DNA of 64,000 nucleotides from Candidatus Collinsella stercoripullorum (GTDB lineage Bacteria; Actinomycetota; Coriobacteriia; Coriobacteriales; Coriobacteriaceae): assembly GCA_019117005.1 (NCBI GenBank), contig DXAO01000025.1, positions 62,001 through 126,000 of the forward strand, written 5' to 3'. Each line of letters starts with the position of its first letter. Position 1 is the first letter of the stretch. The position numbers and the translations under genes are program-made. Below are positions 48,050 to 56,611 of this stretch, one piece after another. The notes beneath the pieces are model-generated. The model had not been told where the DNA came from and ran no database searches. It saw only the letters and a program-made list of their open reading frames with translations.

Positions 48050-50284
48050 ATGGCAGCTTCACAGCTCCATGTCGCGTTGGCGGGCAACCCCAACTGCGGC
48101 AAGACCACGCTGTTCAACCTCATCACGGGGCAGAACGGCTACGTGGGCAACTGGCCCGGCGTGACGGTCGAGAAGAAGGAGGCCAAGCTCACCTCCGACA
48201 AATCCGTCACGGTCACGGACCTGCCCGGCATCTACTCGCTGTCCCCCTACAGCCCCGAGGAGCGCGTCTCCCGCGACTACCTCATGGGCGGCGAGCCCGA
48301 CGTCGTCATCCAGGTGATCGACGCCACCAACCTCGAGCGCAACCTGTACCTGGCGCTCCAGGTGGTGGAGACCGGCCTGCCCGTGGTGGCGGCCCTGAAC
48401 ATGGCCGACCTCGTGGAGAAGAGCGGGGACAAGATCGACGTCCGCGCGCTCTCCCGAAGCCTCGGCTGCCCGGTCGTGATGATCTCGGCGCTGCGCAACA
48501 CCGGCATCGACGAGCTGATCGCCGAGGCGAAGCGCGCGGCGACGACCGAGGGCGGCGCGACGGAGCACCGCTTCGACTCCGCCATCGAGGGCGTGCTCGA
48601 CCAGATCGAGGGGTGCCTGCCGGGCTCGGTCCCGGCGAGCAGGCGCCGCTACTGGTCCGTCAAGCTCTTCGAGCGCGACGCGGACGCCGCGCGCGCCCTC
48701 AAGCTCACCGACGCGAACGCGCGGAAGGTCGAGCAGCTCGTCGCGCAGTGCGAGAAGGACTGCGACGACGACGCGGAGTCCATCATCACCGGCGAGCGCT
48801 ACGCGGTCATCGCGCACATCATCGACGGCTGCCTCAAGAAGGCGCCCGCCCGCATGAGCACCTCCGAGAAGATCGACCGCATCGTCACCAACCGCATCCT
48901 GGGCCTCCCGCTGTTCATCCTCATCATGTGGGCGGTCTACAGCATCGCGACCGGGGCGGACGCGTTCGGCACCGCCGGCACCGACTGGGTGAACGACAAC
49001 CTCTTCGGCGAGGGCTTCGAGCTGTTCGGCCAGGCCTTCCCGTCCATCCCCGGCGCCATCGAGGGGCTGCTGGTCTCCGCCGGCGCCAGCCCGCTCGTCC
49101 AGAGCCTGGTGCTCGACGGCATCGTGGCCGGCGTGGGCGCGGTCCTCGGCTTCATCCCGCAGATGTTCGTGCTGTTCGTGCTGCTCTCCTTCCTCGAGGA
49201 CTGCGGCTACATGGCGCGCGTCGCCTTCGTGATGGACCGCGTGTTCCGCCGCTTCGGCCTGTCCGGCAAGAGCTTCATCCCCATGCTCGTCTCCACGGGC
49301 TGCGGCGTGCCCGGCGTGCTCGCCACCAAGACCATCGAGAACGAGAAGGACCGCCGCATGACGGTCATGACCACGACGTTCATCCCCTGCGGCGCGAAGC
49401 TCCCTATCATCGCGCTGCTCATGGGCGCCATGGTGGGCGATGCCGAGGCAAGCTGGATCAGCCCGCTGTTCTACTTCCTGGGCGTCATCGCGGTCATCGC
49501 CTCGGGCATCATGCTCAAGAAGACGAAGCTGTTCGCCGGCCGGCCGACCCCGTTCGTGATGGAGCTGCCGAGCTACCACTTCCCGTCGATCCGCTCCTGG
49601 TGGCTGCATATCTGGGAGCGCGTGTCCGCCTACATCAAGAAGGCCTTCACGATCATCTTCGCCTCCACGGTCGTCGTGTGGTTCCTCTCGAACTTCGGCG
49701 TGTACGAGGGCGCGTTCGGCTTCCTGCCCGCCATGGAGGGCATCCCCGAGGAGTTCACCGACTACTCCGTGCTCGCCATGCTGGGCGGCGCCATCGCCTT
49801 CATCTTCGCCCCGCTGGGCTTCGACACCTGGCAGGCGACGGCCATGTCCATCACGGGCCTCGTGGCCAAGGAGAACGTCGTGGCCACCGCGAGCTCGCTT
49901 CTGCACATCGCCGACGGCACCGAGACCGACCCCAACCTGTGGACCGCGTTTGCCGGCATGTTCCCCACGATGGGCGCCATCGCCGCCTTCGGTGCGTTCA
50001 ACCTGCTGTGCGCCCCGTGCTTCGCGGCCATGGGCACCATCCGCGCCCAGATGAACTCGGGCAAGTGGACCGCGATCGCCATCGGGTACGAGTGCGCGTT
50101 CGCGTGGGTCGTGGGCCTGATCATCAACCAGATGTACAACCTGATCGCGCTCGGTCAGTTCGGCATCTGGACGGCGGTGGCGTTCGCGTTCATCGCGTTG
50201 ATCGCCTTCCAGCTGTTCCGTCCCATGCCCAAGTGGGCCTGGGATGACGACCGGCAGGTCGCTCCCGCCGGAACCGCCGCGTAG
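48050..50284 (+). CDS. feoB: ferrous iron transporter FeoB
   Basis: A 744-residue Fe(II) transporter with an N-terminal GTPase domain and a membrane domain. G1 is GNPNCGKTTLFNLITG (residue 9 on), the switch I segment WPGVTVEKKEA, G3 DLPGIYSLSPYSPEE, and G4 is NMAD (residues 118-121). The membrane part has the Cys-containing gates LVSTGCGVPGVLATKTI and TFIPCGAKLPII, and ends with a GITGLVAKENVV-like segment. Length is in the usual range of 700-780. ATG 48050 follows GAAGAAGGA. It works with the two FeoA proteins and the Cys-rich protein that follows. Confidence 0.97.
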   Translation: MAASQLHVALAGNPNCGKTTLFNLITGQNGYVGNWPGVTVEKKEAKLTSDKSVTVTDLPGIYSLSPYSPEERVSRDYLMGGEPDVVIQVIDATNLERNLYLALQVVETGLPVVAALNMADLVEKSGDKIDVRALSRSLGCPVVMISALRNTGIDELIAEAKRAATTEGGATEHRFDSAIEGVLDQIEGCLPGSVPASRRRYWSVKLFERDADAARALKLTDANARKVEQLVAQCEKDCDDDAESIITGERYAVIAHIIDGCLKKAPARMSTSEKIDRIVTNRILGLPLFILIMWAVYSIATGADAFGTAGTDWVNDNLFGEGFELFGQAFPSIPGAIEGLLVSAGASPLVQSLVLDGIVAGVGAVLGFIPQMFVLFVLLSFLEDCGYMARVAFVMDRVFRRFGLSGKSFIPMLVSTGCGVPGVLATKTIENEKDRRMTVMTTTFIPCGAKLPIIALLMGAMVGDAEASWISPLFYFLGVIAVIASGIMLKKTKLFAGRPTPFVMELPSYHFPSIRSWWLHIWERVSAYIKKAFTIIFASTVVVWFLSNFGVYEGAFGFLPAMEGIPEEFTDYSVLAMLGGAIAFIFAPLGFDTWQATAMSITGLVAKENVVATASSLLHIADGTETDPNLWTAFAGMFPTMGAIAAFGAFNLLCAPCFAAMGTIRAQMNSGKWTAIAIGYECAFAWVVGLIINQMYNLIALGQFGIWTAVAFAFIALIAFQLFRPMPKWAWDDDRQVAPAGTAA

Positions 50285-50298
50285 GCAGGGTTCGATGG

Positions 50299-50334
50299 CC
50301 GCAGGGGGTGTCGGGTTTCCGGCGCCCCCTGCGG
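50299..50334 (+). terminator. terminator after feoB
   Basis: CCGCAGGGGG (50299-50308) pairs with CCCCCTGCGG (50325-50334), followed by CGTTTCC. Confidence 0.65.
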
Positions 50335-50504
50335 CGTTTCCATGCGCGCGCGACGCGGGCCGCGACGGGGCGGTGCGGGCGCTGCAAGCGGCGGTCGCCG
50401 TACGGTGGACTGCGGTGACGAGGACCGGACGCCTGTGCCCCATCGTCGTCATGACGTGGACAAACGGTGACGCGGCGACGACGGGGGACAGCGCGCTCGG
50501 ATTG

Positions 50505-50518
50505 AGGTAAAGTTACCT
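50505..50518. promoter_or_regulatory. candidate operator before the Feo Cys-rich gene
   Basis: Perfect 14-bp palindrome AGGTAAAGTTACCT, 23-36 bases before the ATG. AAAGTTACCTA within it is the exact complement of TAGGTAACTTT upstream of the first feoA. Confidence 0.5.
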
Positions 50519-50540
50519 AAAGCAAACTAAGGAGGACCCC

Positions 50541-50747
50541 ATGGCTCCCATCGATATCGCGATCCTGCTGATCGTCGCCGTCGCCTTCATCGCCGTCTGC
50601 GTGCGCATCAAGCGCCGCGGCACCTGCGCGGATTGCTCCGAGGGCGCTGCATGCTCGGGCCACTGCTCGGCATCGTGCGGGGACTCCTGCCCGGCCTGCA
50701 AAGGCGTGGACGAGGTCGCCGAGCGCCTCGGCCGCGGCGTGAGGTAA
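50541..50747 (+). CDS. FeoB-associated Cys-rich membrane protein
   Basis: A 68-residue protein: one TM helix (residues 4-23, IDIAILLIVAVAFIAVCVRI), then a basic KRR and a Cys cluster CADC...CSGHCSASCGDSCPACKG. This matches the small Cys-rich partners (FeoB-associated/Attacin-like naming aside, a virus-attachment-type P12 family) found after feoB in actinobacteria and Firmicutes. The cysteines may bind iron or act in FeoB assembly. ATG follows GGAGG. The separate palindrome upstream suggests its own promoter. Confidence 0.85.
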   Translation: MAPIDIAILLIVAVAFIAVCVRIKRRGTCADCSEGAACSGHCSASCGDSCPACKGVDEVAERLGRGVR

Positions 50748-51058
50748 CGCCGCACCGGGTTCGCCTTACGGCCCGTAGCCCTCTGCCGTCGGAGCGGGTG
50801 CCCTCGGCGGCTGCGCGGGCCGCTTCCCGGTCCGCCCGCCGTCTTCACTCCGGTATCGCCGCGTGCGCCGCGGCCGCTGCTGCCGTAAGCCGCGCAGGCC
50901 CAGCTGCGCATGGCGGGCGCCGCACCGCACCGGCCCCGCCGCCCCGCGGCGCCCGCGCGCCCCATGGCGGGAAATCGCGCGGAAACAATCCTGTGGGAGA
51001 ATGGCCCATCGATGGTTCACGCGTCCGCGCAGGTCGCACCGATCGGGAAGGGGCCCAC
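50748..51058. other. GC-rich leader region upstream of glnA
   Basis: A 311-base region with no recognised gene. GAGAAT (50997-51002) is a weak -10 candidate. No clear GlnR box or hairpin terminator was seen. Confidence 0.35.
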
Positions 51059-52405
51059 ATGGATCAGCAGCAGAACATCGACTTCGTGCTCCGCACCGTC
51101 GAGGAGCGCGACATCCGCTTCGTCCGCCTGTGGTTCGTCGATGTGCTCGGACGCCTGAAGAGCCTCGCCATCAGCCCCGAGGACCTCGAGGTCGCCTTCG
51201 AGGAGGGCATCGGCTTCGACGGCTCCTCGATCGAGGGCTTCACCACCCCCGAGGAGGCCGACATGCTGGCCTTCCCCGATCCCTCCACCTTCCAGGTGCT
51301 GCCCTGGCGCCCCGCGAACGACGGCGTCGCCCGCATCTTCTGCGACGTCTGCACCCCGGACCGCAAGCCCTTCGAGGGCGACCCGCGCGCCTGCCTGCGC
51401 CGCATGTTCCGACGCGCCGAGGAGCGCGGCTACATCATGAACGTCGGCACGGAGCTGGAGTTCTACTACTTCCCGGACGAGCGCACGCCCGAGCCCCTCG
51501 ACGACGTGGGCTACTTCGACCTGCTGCCCTCGGACTCCGCGCGCGACATCCGCCGCAACACCGTGCTCACCCTCGAGAAGATGAGCGTGCCGGTGGAGTA
51601 CACCTTCCACTCGTCGGGCCCCTCGCAGCACGGCATCTCCCTGCGCCACGCCGAGGCGCTCAGCATGTCCGACGCCATCATGACCGCCAAGCACATCATC
51701 CGCCTGGAGGCCTACGAGGCGGGCATCCATGCGAGCTTCATGCCCAAGCCCATCGCGGGGAAGCCCTCGTCGGCCATGTTCCTCCACGAGTCGCTGTTCG
51801 ACCGGGAGGGCAACAACGTGTTCTACGATGCCGACGACCCGGTCTACCACCTGTCGCCGACCGCCAAGAGCTTCATGGCGGGCATCCTCATGCACGCGGG
51901 CGAGATCTCGGCCATCACGAACCCCACGGTGAACTCGTACAAGCGCCTGAACACGGGCAAGAGCAGCTCGCCGACGCCCACGCACGCGACCTGGGGCCTG
52001 CGCAACCGCGCCGCCATGATCCGCATCCCCATCTACAAGCCGGGAAAGCAGCTCTCCACGCGCATCGAGCTGCGCAGTCCCGACCCCATGGCCAACCCCT
52101 ACCTGGTCTGCGCCGTCACCCTGGCGGCCGGCCTTGACGGCATCGAGCGCGGCCTGCGCCTGCCTGCCGAGACCGAGCTCACCGACGCCGGGCTGTCCGA
52201 TCGCGAGCTCCGCGAGCTCGGATGCGCCCCGCTGCCGCGCAACCTGCAGGAGGCCCTCGACCTTTTCGAGAACTCGCCGCTGATGCGCGACGCCCTGGGC
52301 GAGCACATCCACGGCTTCTTCCTGCGCAAGAAGCGCGCCGAATGGGAGAAGTACACCTCGATCGTCACCGAGTGGGAGGTCCAGCAGTACCTCGCGAGCT
52401 CCTGA
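51059..52405 (+). CDS. glnA: glutamine synthetase, type I (GSI-alpha)
   Basis: A 448-residue ammonium-assimilating enzyme. The beta-grasp N-domain carries FDGSSIEGFTTPEEADM, and the catalytic barrel has GTELEFYYF, the PKPIAGKPSSAMFLHESL ATP motif and RIELRSPDPMANPYL. It lacks the adenylylation loop with the conserved Tyr found in the 470-residue GSI-beta type, so it should be controlled by feedback and by transcription. ATG 51059 follows GGGAAGGGG. A GlnR-like regulator gene follows directly, which strengthens the nitrogen-control context. Confidence 0.96.
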   Translation: MDQQQNIDFVLRTVEERDIRFVRLWFVDVLGRLKSLAISPEDLEVAFEEGIGFDGSSIEGFTTPEEADMLAFPDPSTFQVLPWRPANDGVARIFCDVCTPDRKPFEGDPRACLRRMFRRAEERGYIMNVGTELEFYYFPDERTPEPLDDVGYFDLLPSDSARDIRRNTVLTLEKMSVPVEYTFHSSGPSQHGISLRHAEALSMSDAIMTAKHIIRLEAYEAGIHASFMPKPIAGKPSSAMFLHESLFDREGNNVFYDADDPVYHLSPTAKSFMAGILMHAGEISAITNPTVNSYKRLNTGKSSSPTPTHATWGLRNRAAMIRIPIYKPGKQLSTRIELRSPDPMANPYLVCAVTLAAGLDGIERGLRLPAETELTDAGLSDRELRELGCAPLPRNLQEALDLFENSPLMRDALGEHIHGFFLRKKRAEWEKYTSIVTEWEVQQYLASS

Positions 52406-52535
52406 TCGCGCCCGTCAGCCCGCTTTGCGCGCGTCACGGTCCGTCCGACCTGTGCCACTTTAGTAGGGCGACGTACTCCCTGCTCAGATATCGGTGATTC
52501 GCCTGCTATCATTACCACAGCGAGAGGGTGGTGGT

Positions 52536-53198
52536 ATGTCCGAGAAGAACGTCCTGTATATGGCCAGAACGACTCGATACTACGAGTTCGCCCAATCGCT
52601 GTGTGCATCGATGGGCCTCGAGGTGAGCGCCGCCACCCCCGATTCGCCGACGGCCACGCGCGATTTCGACCTGCTGATCCTCGATGCCGACGGGATCCGC
52701 AACGACCGCATCGAGCAGATCGCCAAGTGGCTCGACGAGCGGGGCAACATCCCCATGCTCGTGATCGTGGACGACGACAGCCTGCAGAGCCTCCACATGC
52801 CGTCGCGTTCGCGCTCGGACTTCATCTGCTCGGGTGCGAGCGAGACCGAGCTCGAGGTCCGCACCCGCCGCCTGCTCGGCGAGGAGGAGAGCTTCTCGGT
52901 CGACGACGTGCTGCGCGTGGACAACATGACCATCAACCTCGCCACCTACCAGGTGTATCTGGACGACAAGCCCGTCGATCTCACCCTCATGGAGTACTCC
53001 CTGCTCTCGTTTTTGGCGATGCATCCCAACCGCGCCTACAGCCGCGAGGTGCTGCTGCATCGCGTGTGGGGCTTCGAGTACTGCGGTGGCACGCGTACGG
53101 TCGACGTGCACATCCGCCGCATCCGCTCAAAGGTCGGCCCGCAGATCGCGGCGCACATCACCACCGTCCGCGGCGTCGGCTACCTGTTCAAGGGCTGA
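52536..53198 (+). CDS. glnR: GlnR-like orphan OmpR-type response regulator
   Basis: A 220-residue regulator with a degenerate receiver domain (1-115) and an OmpR/PhoB winged helix (125-220). The receiver lacks the N-terminal acidic pair (it reads NVLYMARTTR) though an Asp remains in LLILDADGI. The DNA-binding part LTLMEYSLLSFLAMHPNRAYSREVLLHRVWGFEYCGGTRTVDVHIRRIR is very like actinobacterial GlnR (GGTRTVDVHVRRLR). No histidine kinase is next to it. Position after glnA supports a nitrogen regulator. ATG 52536 is used (GAGGGTGGTGGT SD-like); the family match begins there. Confidence 0.72.
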   Translation: MSEKNVLYMARTTRYYEFAQSLCASMGLEVSAATPDSPTATRDFDLLILDADGIRNDRIEQIAKWLDERGNIPMLVIVDDDSLQSLHMPSRSRSDFICSGASETELEVRTRRLLGEEESFSVDDVLRVDNMTINLATYQVYLDDKPVDLTLMEYSLLSFLAMHPNRAYSREVLLHRVWGFEYCGGTRTVDVHIRRIRSKVGPQIAAHITTVRGVGYLFKG

Positions 53199-53498
53199 CG
53201 CCCGCGATCCAAGGGCGCCGGGTGCCCGGTGTCGGCGCGCTCCCGGAGCGCCGGCCCGCGTCCTCCCGACGGCCCCGATTCGGCCCCGCATCATGCCGGT
53301 ACCGGTCGGCATGCGCACCCCAGGCGGTCCCTGCGCGTCTCCCGTCCGTCATCCGGTCGGGGGTCGGTCACGCGCCCGCCGACCAAGTCTTACATTTCGC
53401 TTAACGTGGCGGGAACGCTTTGCGCCGGCGGCTCCTGTTGGGGTACAACGTGTTCGACAACGATGACACGAGTCTTTCCAGACGAAAGGAACGAGACG

Positions 53499-55001
53499 AT
53501 GAGTGAGAACACGCCTCAGCGCCCTGACGGGCTGAACGACGCCGCGGGCGCCCAGCAGCCGCGCGTGCAGGTCGAGCCGACCCCCGCGCAGCCCGCCCCC
53601 GCGCAGAACCCGGGCTACACCGCGCCCGGACGGACCTATGTCAACCAGGCGCCCGCCGGGCAGGCCTACGCAGGTCAGACATCCGCGGGCCCGGTCCCGC
53701 CGACCGGCGCCGCCGTGCCGGGCGCGGCCGCCGTAACCGAGACCCGCACCGTGGTGAAGACCCGCACCAAGAAGTTCCCGGTCTTCCTGAGCTCGCTGGC
53801 CGGCCTCGCCGTCGGCGCGGTGCTCGTGATCGCGCTCGTGATGACGGGCGCGCTCGACATCGACCGGGGCGGCAGCGTGACGGCGACCAACCCCGACTCC
53901 ACCTCCCAGACCATCGACATCAACCCCGAGGACACCACGCTGTCCGAGGTCGTGGCGCAGAAGGCGCTGCCCTCGGTGGTGTCCATCTCGACCGAGATCG
54001 ACACGACCTCGAGCCTCGCCGGCGATTCCGGTGCGAGCTCGGGCAACATCGGCTCGGGCGTGATCTTGGATACCGACGGCAACATCCTCACCAACTACCA
54101 TGTGATCCAGAACGCCTCCGCCATCGCGGTCACCCTGGATGACGGGACGAGCTACGAGGCCGAGCTCGTGGGCACCGACGAGTCGAGCGACCTGGCGGTC
54201 ATCCGCCTCGTGAACGCCGATTCCAGCGCCCTCACCCCGATCGAGGTCGGCGACTCGGACAACCTGAGCGTGGGCGAGTGGGTCATGGCCATCGGCAGCC
54301 CCTTCGGCAACGAGCAGTCCGTGTCCACCGGCATCGTGAGCGCGCTGTACCGCTCCACGGCGCTGCAGAGCACGAGCGGCACCTCCATCTACGCCAACAT
54401 GATCCAGACCGACGCGGCCATCAACCCGGGTAACTCCGGCGGCGCGCTCGTGAACGACCAGGGCCAGCTCATCGGCATCAACTCGGTGATCGAGTCCTAC
54501 TCCGGCTCGAGCTCGGGCGTGGGCTTCGCCATCCCGGTGAACTACGCCAAGAACATCGCCGACCAGATCATCGCCGGCAAGACCCCCGTCCATCCCTACC
54601 TGGGCCTCACCCTCACGAGCGTGAACGCCCTGAACGCCCGCCAGAACAACCTGGCGGTCGACTCGGGCGCCTACGTGAACGAGGTCACCGCCGGCGGCCC
54701 CTCCGAGCAGGCCGGCATCCAGCAGGGCGACATCATCACCGCCCTCGACGGCGAGCAGATCACCTCCGCCGACGGCCTGATCATCGCCGTGCGCGAGCAC
54801 GAGGTGGGCGACGAGGTCACGCTGACCGTGGTGCGCGACGGCTCGGAGCAGGAGATCAAGGTCACCCTCGGCTCCGATGAGGCGCTCCAGGCCGAGCAGC
54901 AGGACGCCACCCAGGGCGACAGCTCGGGCAGCGGCCTCAGCGAGGAGGACTTCATGCGCTACCTCCAGGAGCTCATGGGCCAGGGCGGCAGCGGCGCGTA
55001 A
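53499..55001 (+). CDS. htrA: HtrA/DegP-like membrane-anchored serine protease
   Basis: A 500-residue trypsin-like protease with a PDZ domain. A 90-residue cytoplasmic Pro/Ala/Gln-rich region precedes one TM helix (94-117), then the protease with catalytic His201 (ILTNYHVIQ), Asp231 (ESSDLAVI) and Ser313 (INPGNSGGALV), and a PDZ domain about 390-470 (VNEVTAGGPSEQAGIQQGDIITALDG). It faces outward and should degrade misfolded exported proteins. ATG 53499 follows GAAAGGA. It is monocistronic with a strong terminator, and its long disordered cytoplasmic head is typical of actinobacterial HtrA. Confidence 0.95.
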   Translation: MSENTPQRPDGLNDAAGAQQPRVQVEPTPAQPAPAQNPGYTAPGRTYVNQAPAGQAYAGQTSAGPVPPTGAAVPGAAAVTETRTVVKTRTKKFPVFLSSLAGLAVGAVLVIALVMTGALDIDRGGSVTATNPDSTSQTIDINPEDTTLSEVVAQKALPSVVSISTEIDTTSSLAGDSGASSGNIGSGVILDTDGNILTNYHVIQNASAIAVTLDDGTSYEAELVGTDESSDLAVIRLVNADSSALTPIEVGDSDNLSVGEWVMAIGSPFGNEQSVSTGIVSALYRSTALQSTSGTSIYANMIQTDAAINPGNSGGALVNDQGQLIGINSVIESYSGSSSGVGFAIPVNYAKNIADQIIAGKTPVHPYLGLTLTSVNALNARQNNLAVDSGAYVNEVTAGGPSEQAGIQQGDIITALDGEQITSADGLIIAVREHEVGDEVTLTVVRDGSEQEIKVTLGSDEALQAEQQDATQGDSSGSGLSEEDFMRYLQELMGQGGSGA

Positions 55002-55067
55002 CCGCGCGGCCCCCGACGGCGGCGCGCGGCCGCCTGCTTCCCCGGTGCCGACGCGTGCGGCACCTCG

Positions 55068-55106
55068 GACCCCGATTCGCATGCACATGCGGGTCGGGGT
55101 CTTTTT
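55068..55106 (+). terminator. htrA terminator
   Basis: GACCCCGA...CGCATG (55068-55082) pairs with CATGCG...TCGGGGTC (to 55101), followed by TTTTT (55102-55106). Confidence 0.9.
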
Positions 55107-55206
55107 CATGCGGGCATCCCGCGCTCCGGATGGGTCGCGGCGGTGGAATATCCGGTACCGGCGTGTACGGACAGGTCGAAACGGGCTAAACTTGTGACGC
55201 TATCGT

Positions 55207-55234
55207 GTAATCAGGATATCTTTATTCTGATTAC
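55207..55234. promoter_or_regulatory. inverted repeat upstream of the rnf operon
   Basis: GTAATCAG (55207-55214), 12-base AT-rich spacer, CTGATTAC (55227-55234), 36 bases before rnfC, close to the probable promoter (TTGTGA 55191-55196 with GATATC 17 bases on). It is a good operator candidate; the regulator is not in the window. Confidence 0.5.
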
Positions 55235-55269
55235 AGAATAAAGGGGAGAGATGTGAGAAGGGGGAGACC

Positions 55270-56607
55270 ATGTTCTCTCTGCATCGGACACGGGGCGGCG
55301 TCCACCCGCCCCAGTGCAAGGACCTGCGGGATTACGCCTGCACGTCCGTAGCGCCGCCCGAGCGGGTCCGCATCCCGCTCAACATGCACATCGGCGGTCC
55401 GTGCGCACCCGTGGTGAAGCCGGGGGACCACGTGTACGTGGGCACGCTGATCGGCGACGGGTCGGGCCTGTACGCGCCCGTCCACGCCAGCATCTCGGGC
55501 ACCGTCGTATCGACCGATACCGAGCAGCTGCCCACCGGCGCCACCGCGCCCGTCGTCGAGATCGAGTCGGACGGCAAGATGGAGAGCGACCCGTCGCTCT
55601 CGGTGCCGAGCTACGGCACCAAGGAGGAGTTCCTCGACTGCGTGCGCGCCTCGGGCGCCGTCGGCCTGGGCGGCGCCGCCTTCCCGACATGGTTCAAGAT
55701 GCGCGCCCCCGAGGGGAAGAGCTTCGAGTGCCTGGTCGTCAACGGCATGGAGTGCGAGCCGTTCATCACGAGCGACTACCGCCAGATGATGGAGCACCCC
55801 GGCCGCGTGGTGGACGGCGTCCACCGCATCGCGACCGCGCTGGGGATCCCGGCGGCGGTCATCGGCATCGAGGACAACAAGCCCGAGGCGGTGGCCAAGC
55901 TCACCGAGACGGTGGCGGAGAGGGGCTGGGGCGACCTCATCGAGGTCATGTCCATCCCCACGAAGTACCCCGCGGGCGGCGAGAAGGTCCTCATCAGCGC
56001 CACCACCGGGCGCGACGTGCCCGCCGGCGGCCTGCCCGTGGACGTCGGCTGCCTGGTGGTCAACGTCACCACCGCCTCGCGCATCGAGCAGTACTTCCGC
56101 TACGGGATGCCGCTCGTGGCCAAGACGCTCACGCTGGCGGGCGACTGCGTGGCGAACCCCGGCAACTACCGCGTGCCCATCGGCATGAACGTGCGCGACG
56201 TCATCGAGGCCACGGGCGGGCTCACCAAGGAGCCCCGCAAGGTCATCATGGGCGGCCCCATGATGGGCCGCACGCTCACGAGCATCGACTGCCCCATCAT
56301 CAAGGCCAACAACGCCATCCTGTGCCTCGACGACACGGCGGTCCTGCCCGAGGAGACGCCCTGCATCCGCTGCGGGCGCTGCGTGCGCGTGTGCCCGCTC
56401 GGCCTCATGCCCTATGCGCTGGACGGCGCGTCGCGCAGCCGCGACGTGGTCGCGCTCGACGAGCTCGCCGTCATGAACTGCATGGAGTGCGGCTCGTGCG
56501 CCTACACCTGCCCGGCCCATCGCCGCATCACCGCATCGATCCGCGAGGGCAAGGCCTTCTACCGCAGCGAGGTCAAGCGCCTCACCGAACCCGTGAAGGG
56601 GGCGTAG
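55270..56607 (+). CDS. rnfC: electron transport complex subunit RnfC
   Basis: A 445-residue peripheral subunit of an Rnf-type complex. It keeps the flavin/NADH module with GAVGLGGAAFPTWFKM near residue 128 and VVNGMECEPFITSDYR near 158, an SLBB region about 265-330 (TLTLAGDCVANPGNYRVPIG), and two 4Fe-4S motifs, CIRCGRCVRVCP near 365 and CMECGSCAYTCP near 405. It therefore looks able to exchange electrons with NAD(H). ATG 55270 follows GGGGGAG. First gene of an operon rnfC-D-G-E-A-orf60 that has no rnfB. Confidence 0.93.
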   Translation: MFSLHRTRGGVHPPQCKDLRDYACTSVAPPERVRIPLNMHIGGPCAPVVKPGDHVYVGTLIGDGSGLYAPVHASISGTVVSTDTEQLPTGATAPVVEIESDGKMESDPSLSVPSYGTKEEFLDCVRASGAVGLGGAAFPTWFKMRAPEGKSFECLVVNGMECEPFITSDYRQMMEHPGRVVDGVHRIATALGIPAAVIGIEDNKPEAVAKLTETVAERGWGDLIEVMSIPTKYPAGGEKVLISATTGRDVPAGGLPVDVGCLVVNVTTASRIEQYFRYGMPLVAKTLTLAGDCVANPGNYRVPIGMNVRDVIEATGGLTKEPRKVIMGGPMMGRTLTSIDCPIIKANNAILCLDDTAVLPEETPCIRCGRCVRVCPLGLMPYALDGASRSRDVVALDELAVMNCMECGSCAYTCPAHRRITASIREGKAFYRSEVKRLTEPVKGA

Positions 56608-56611
56608 AACC

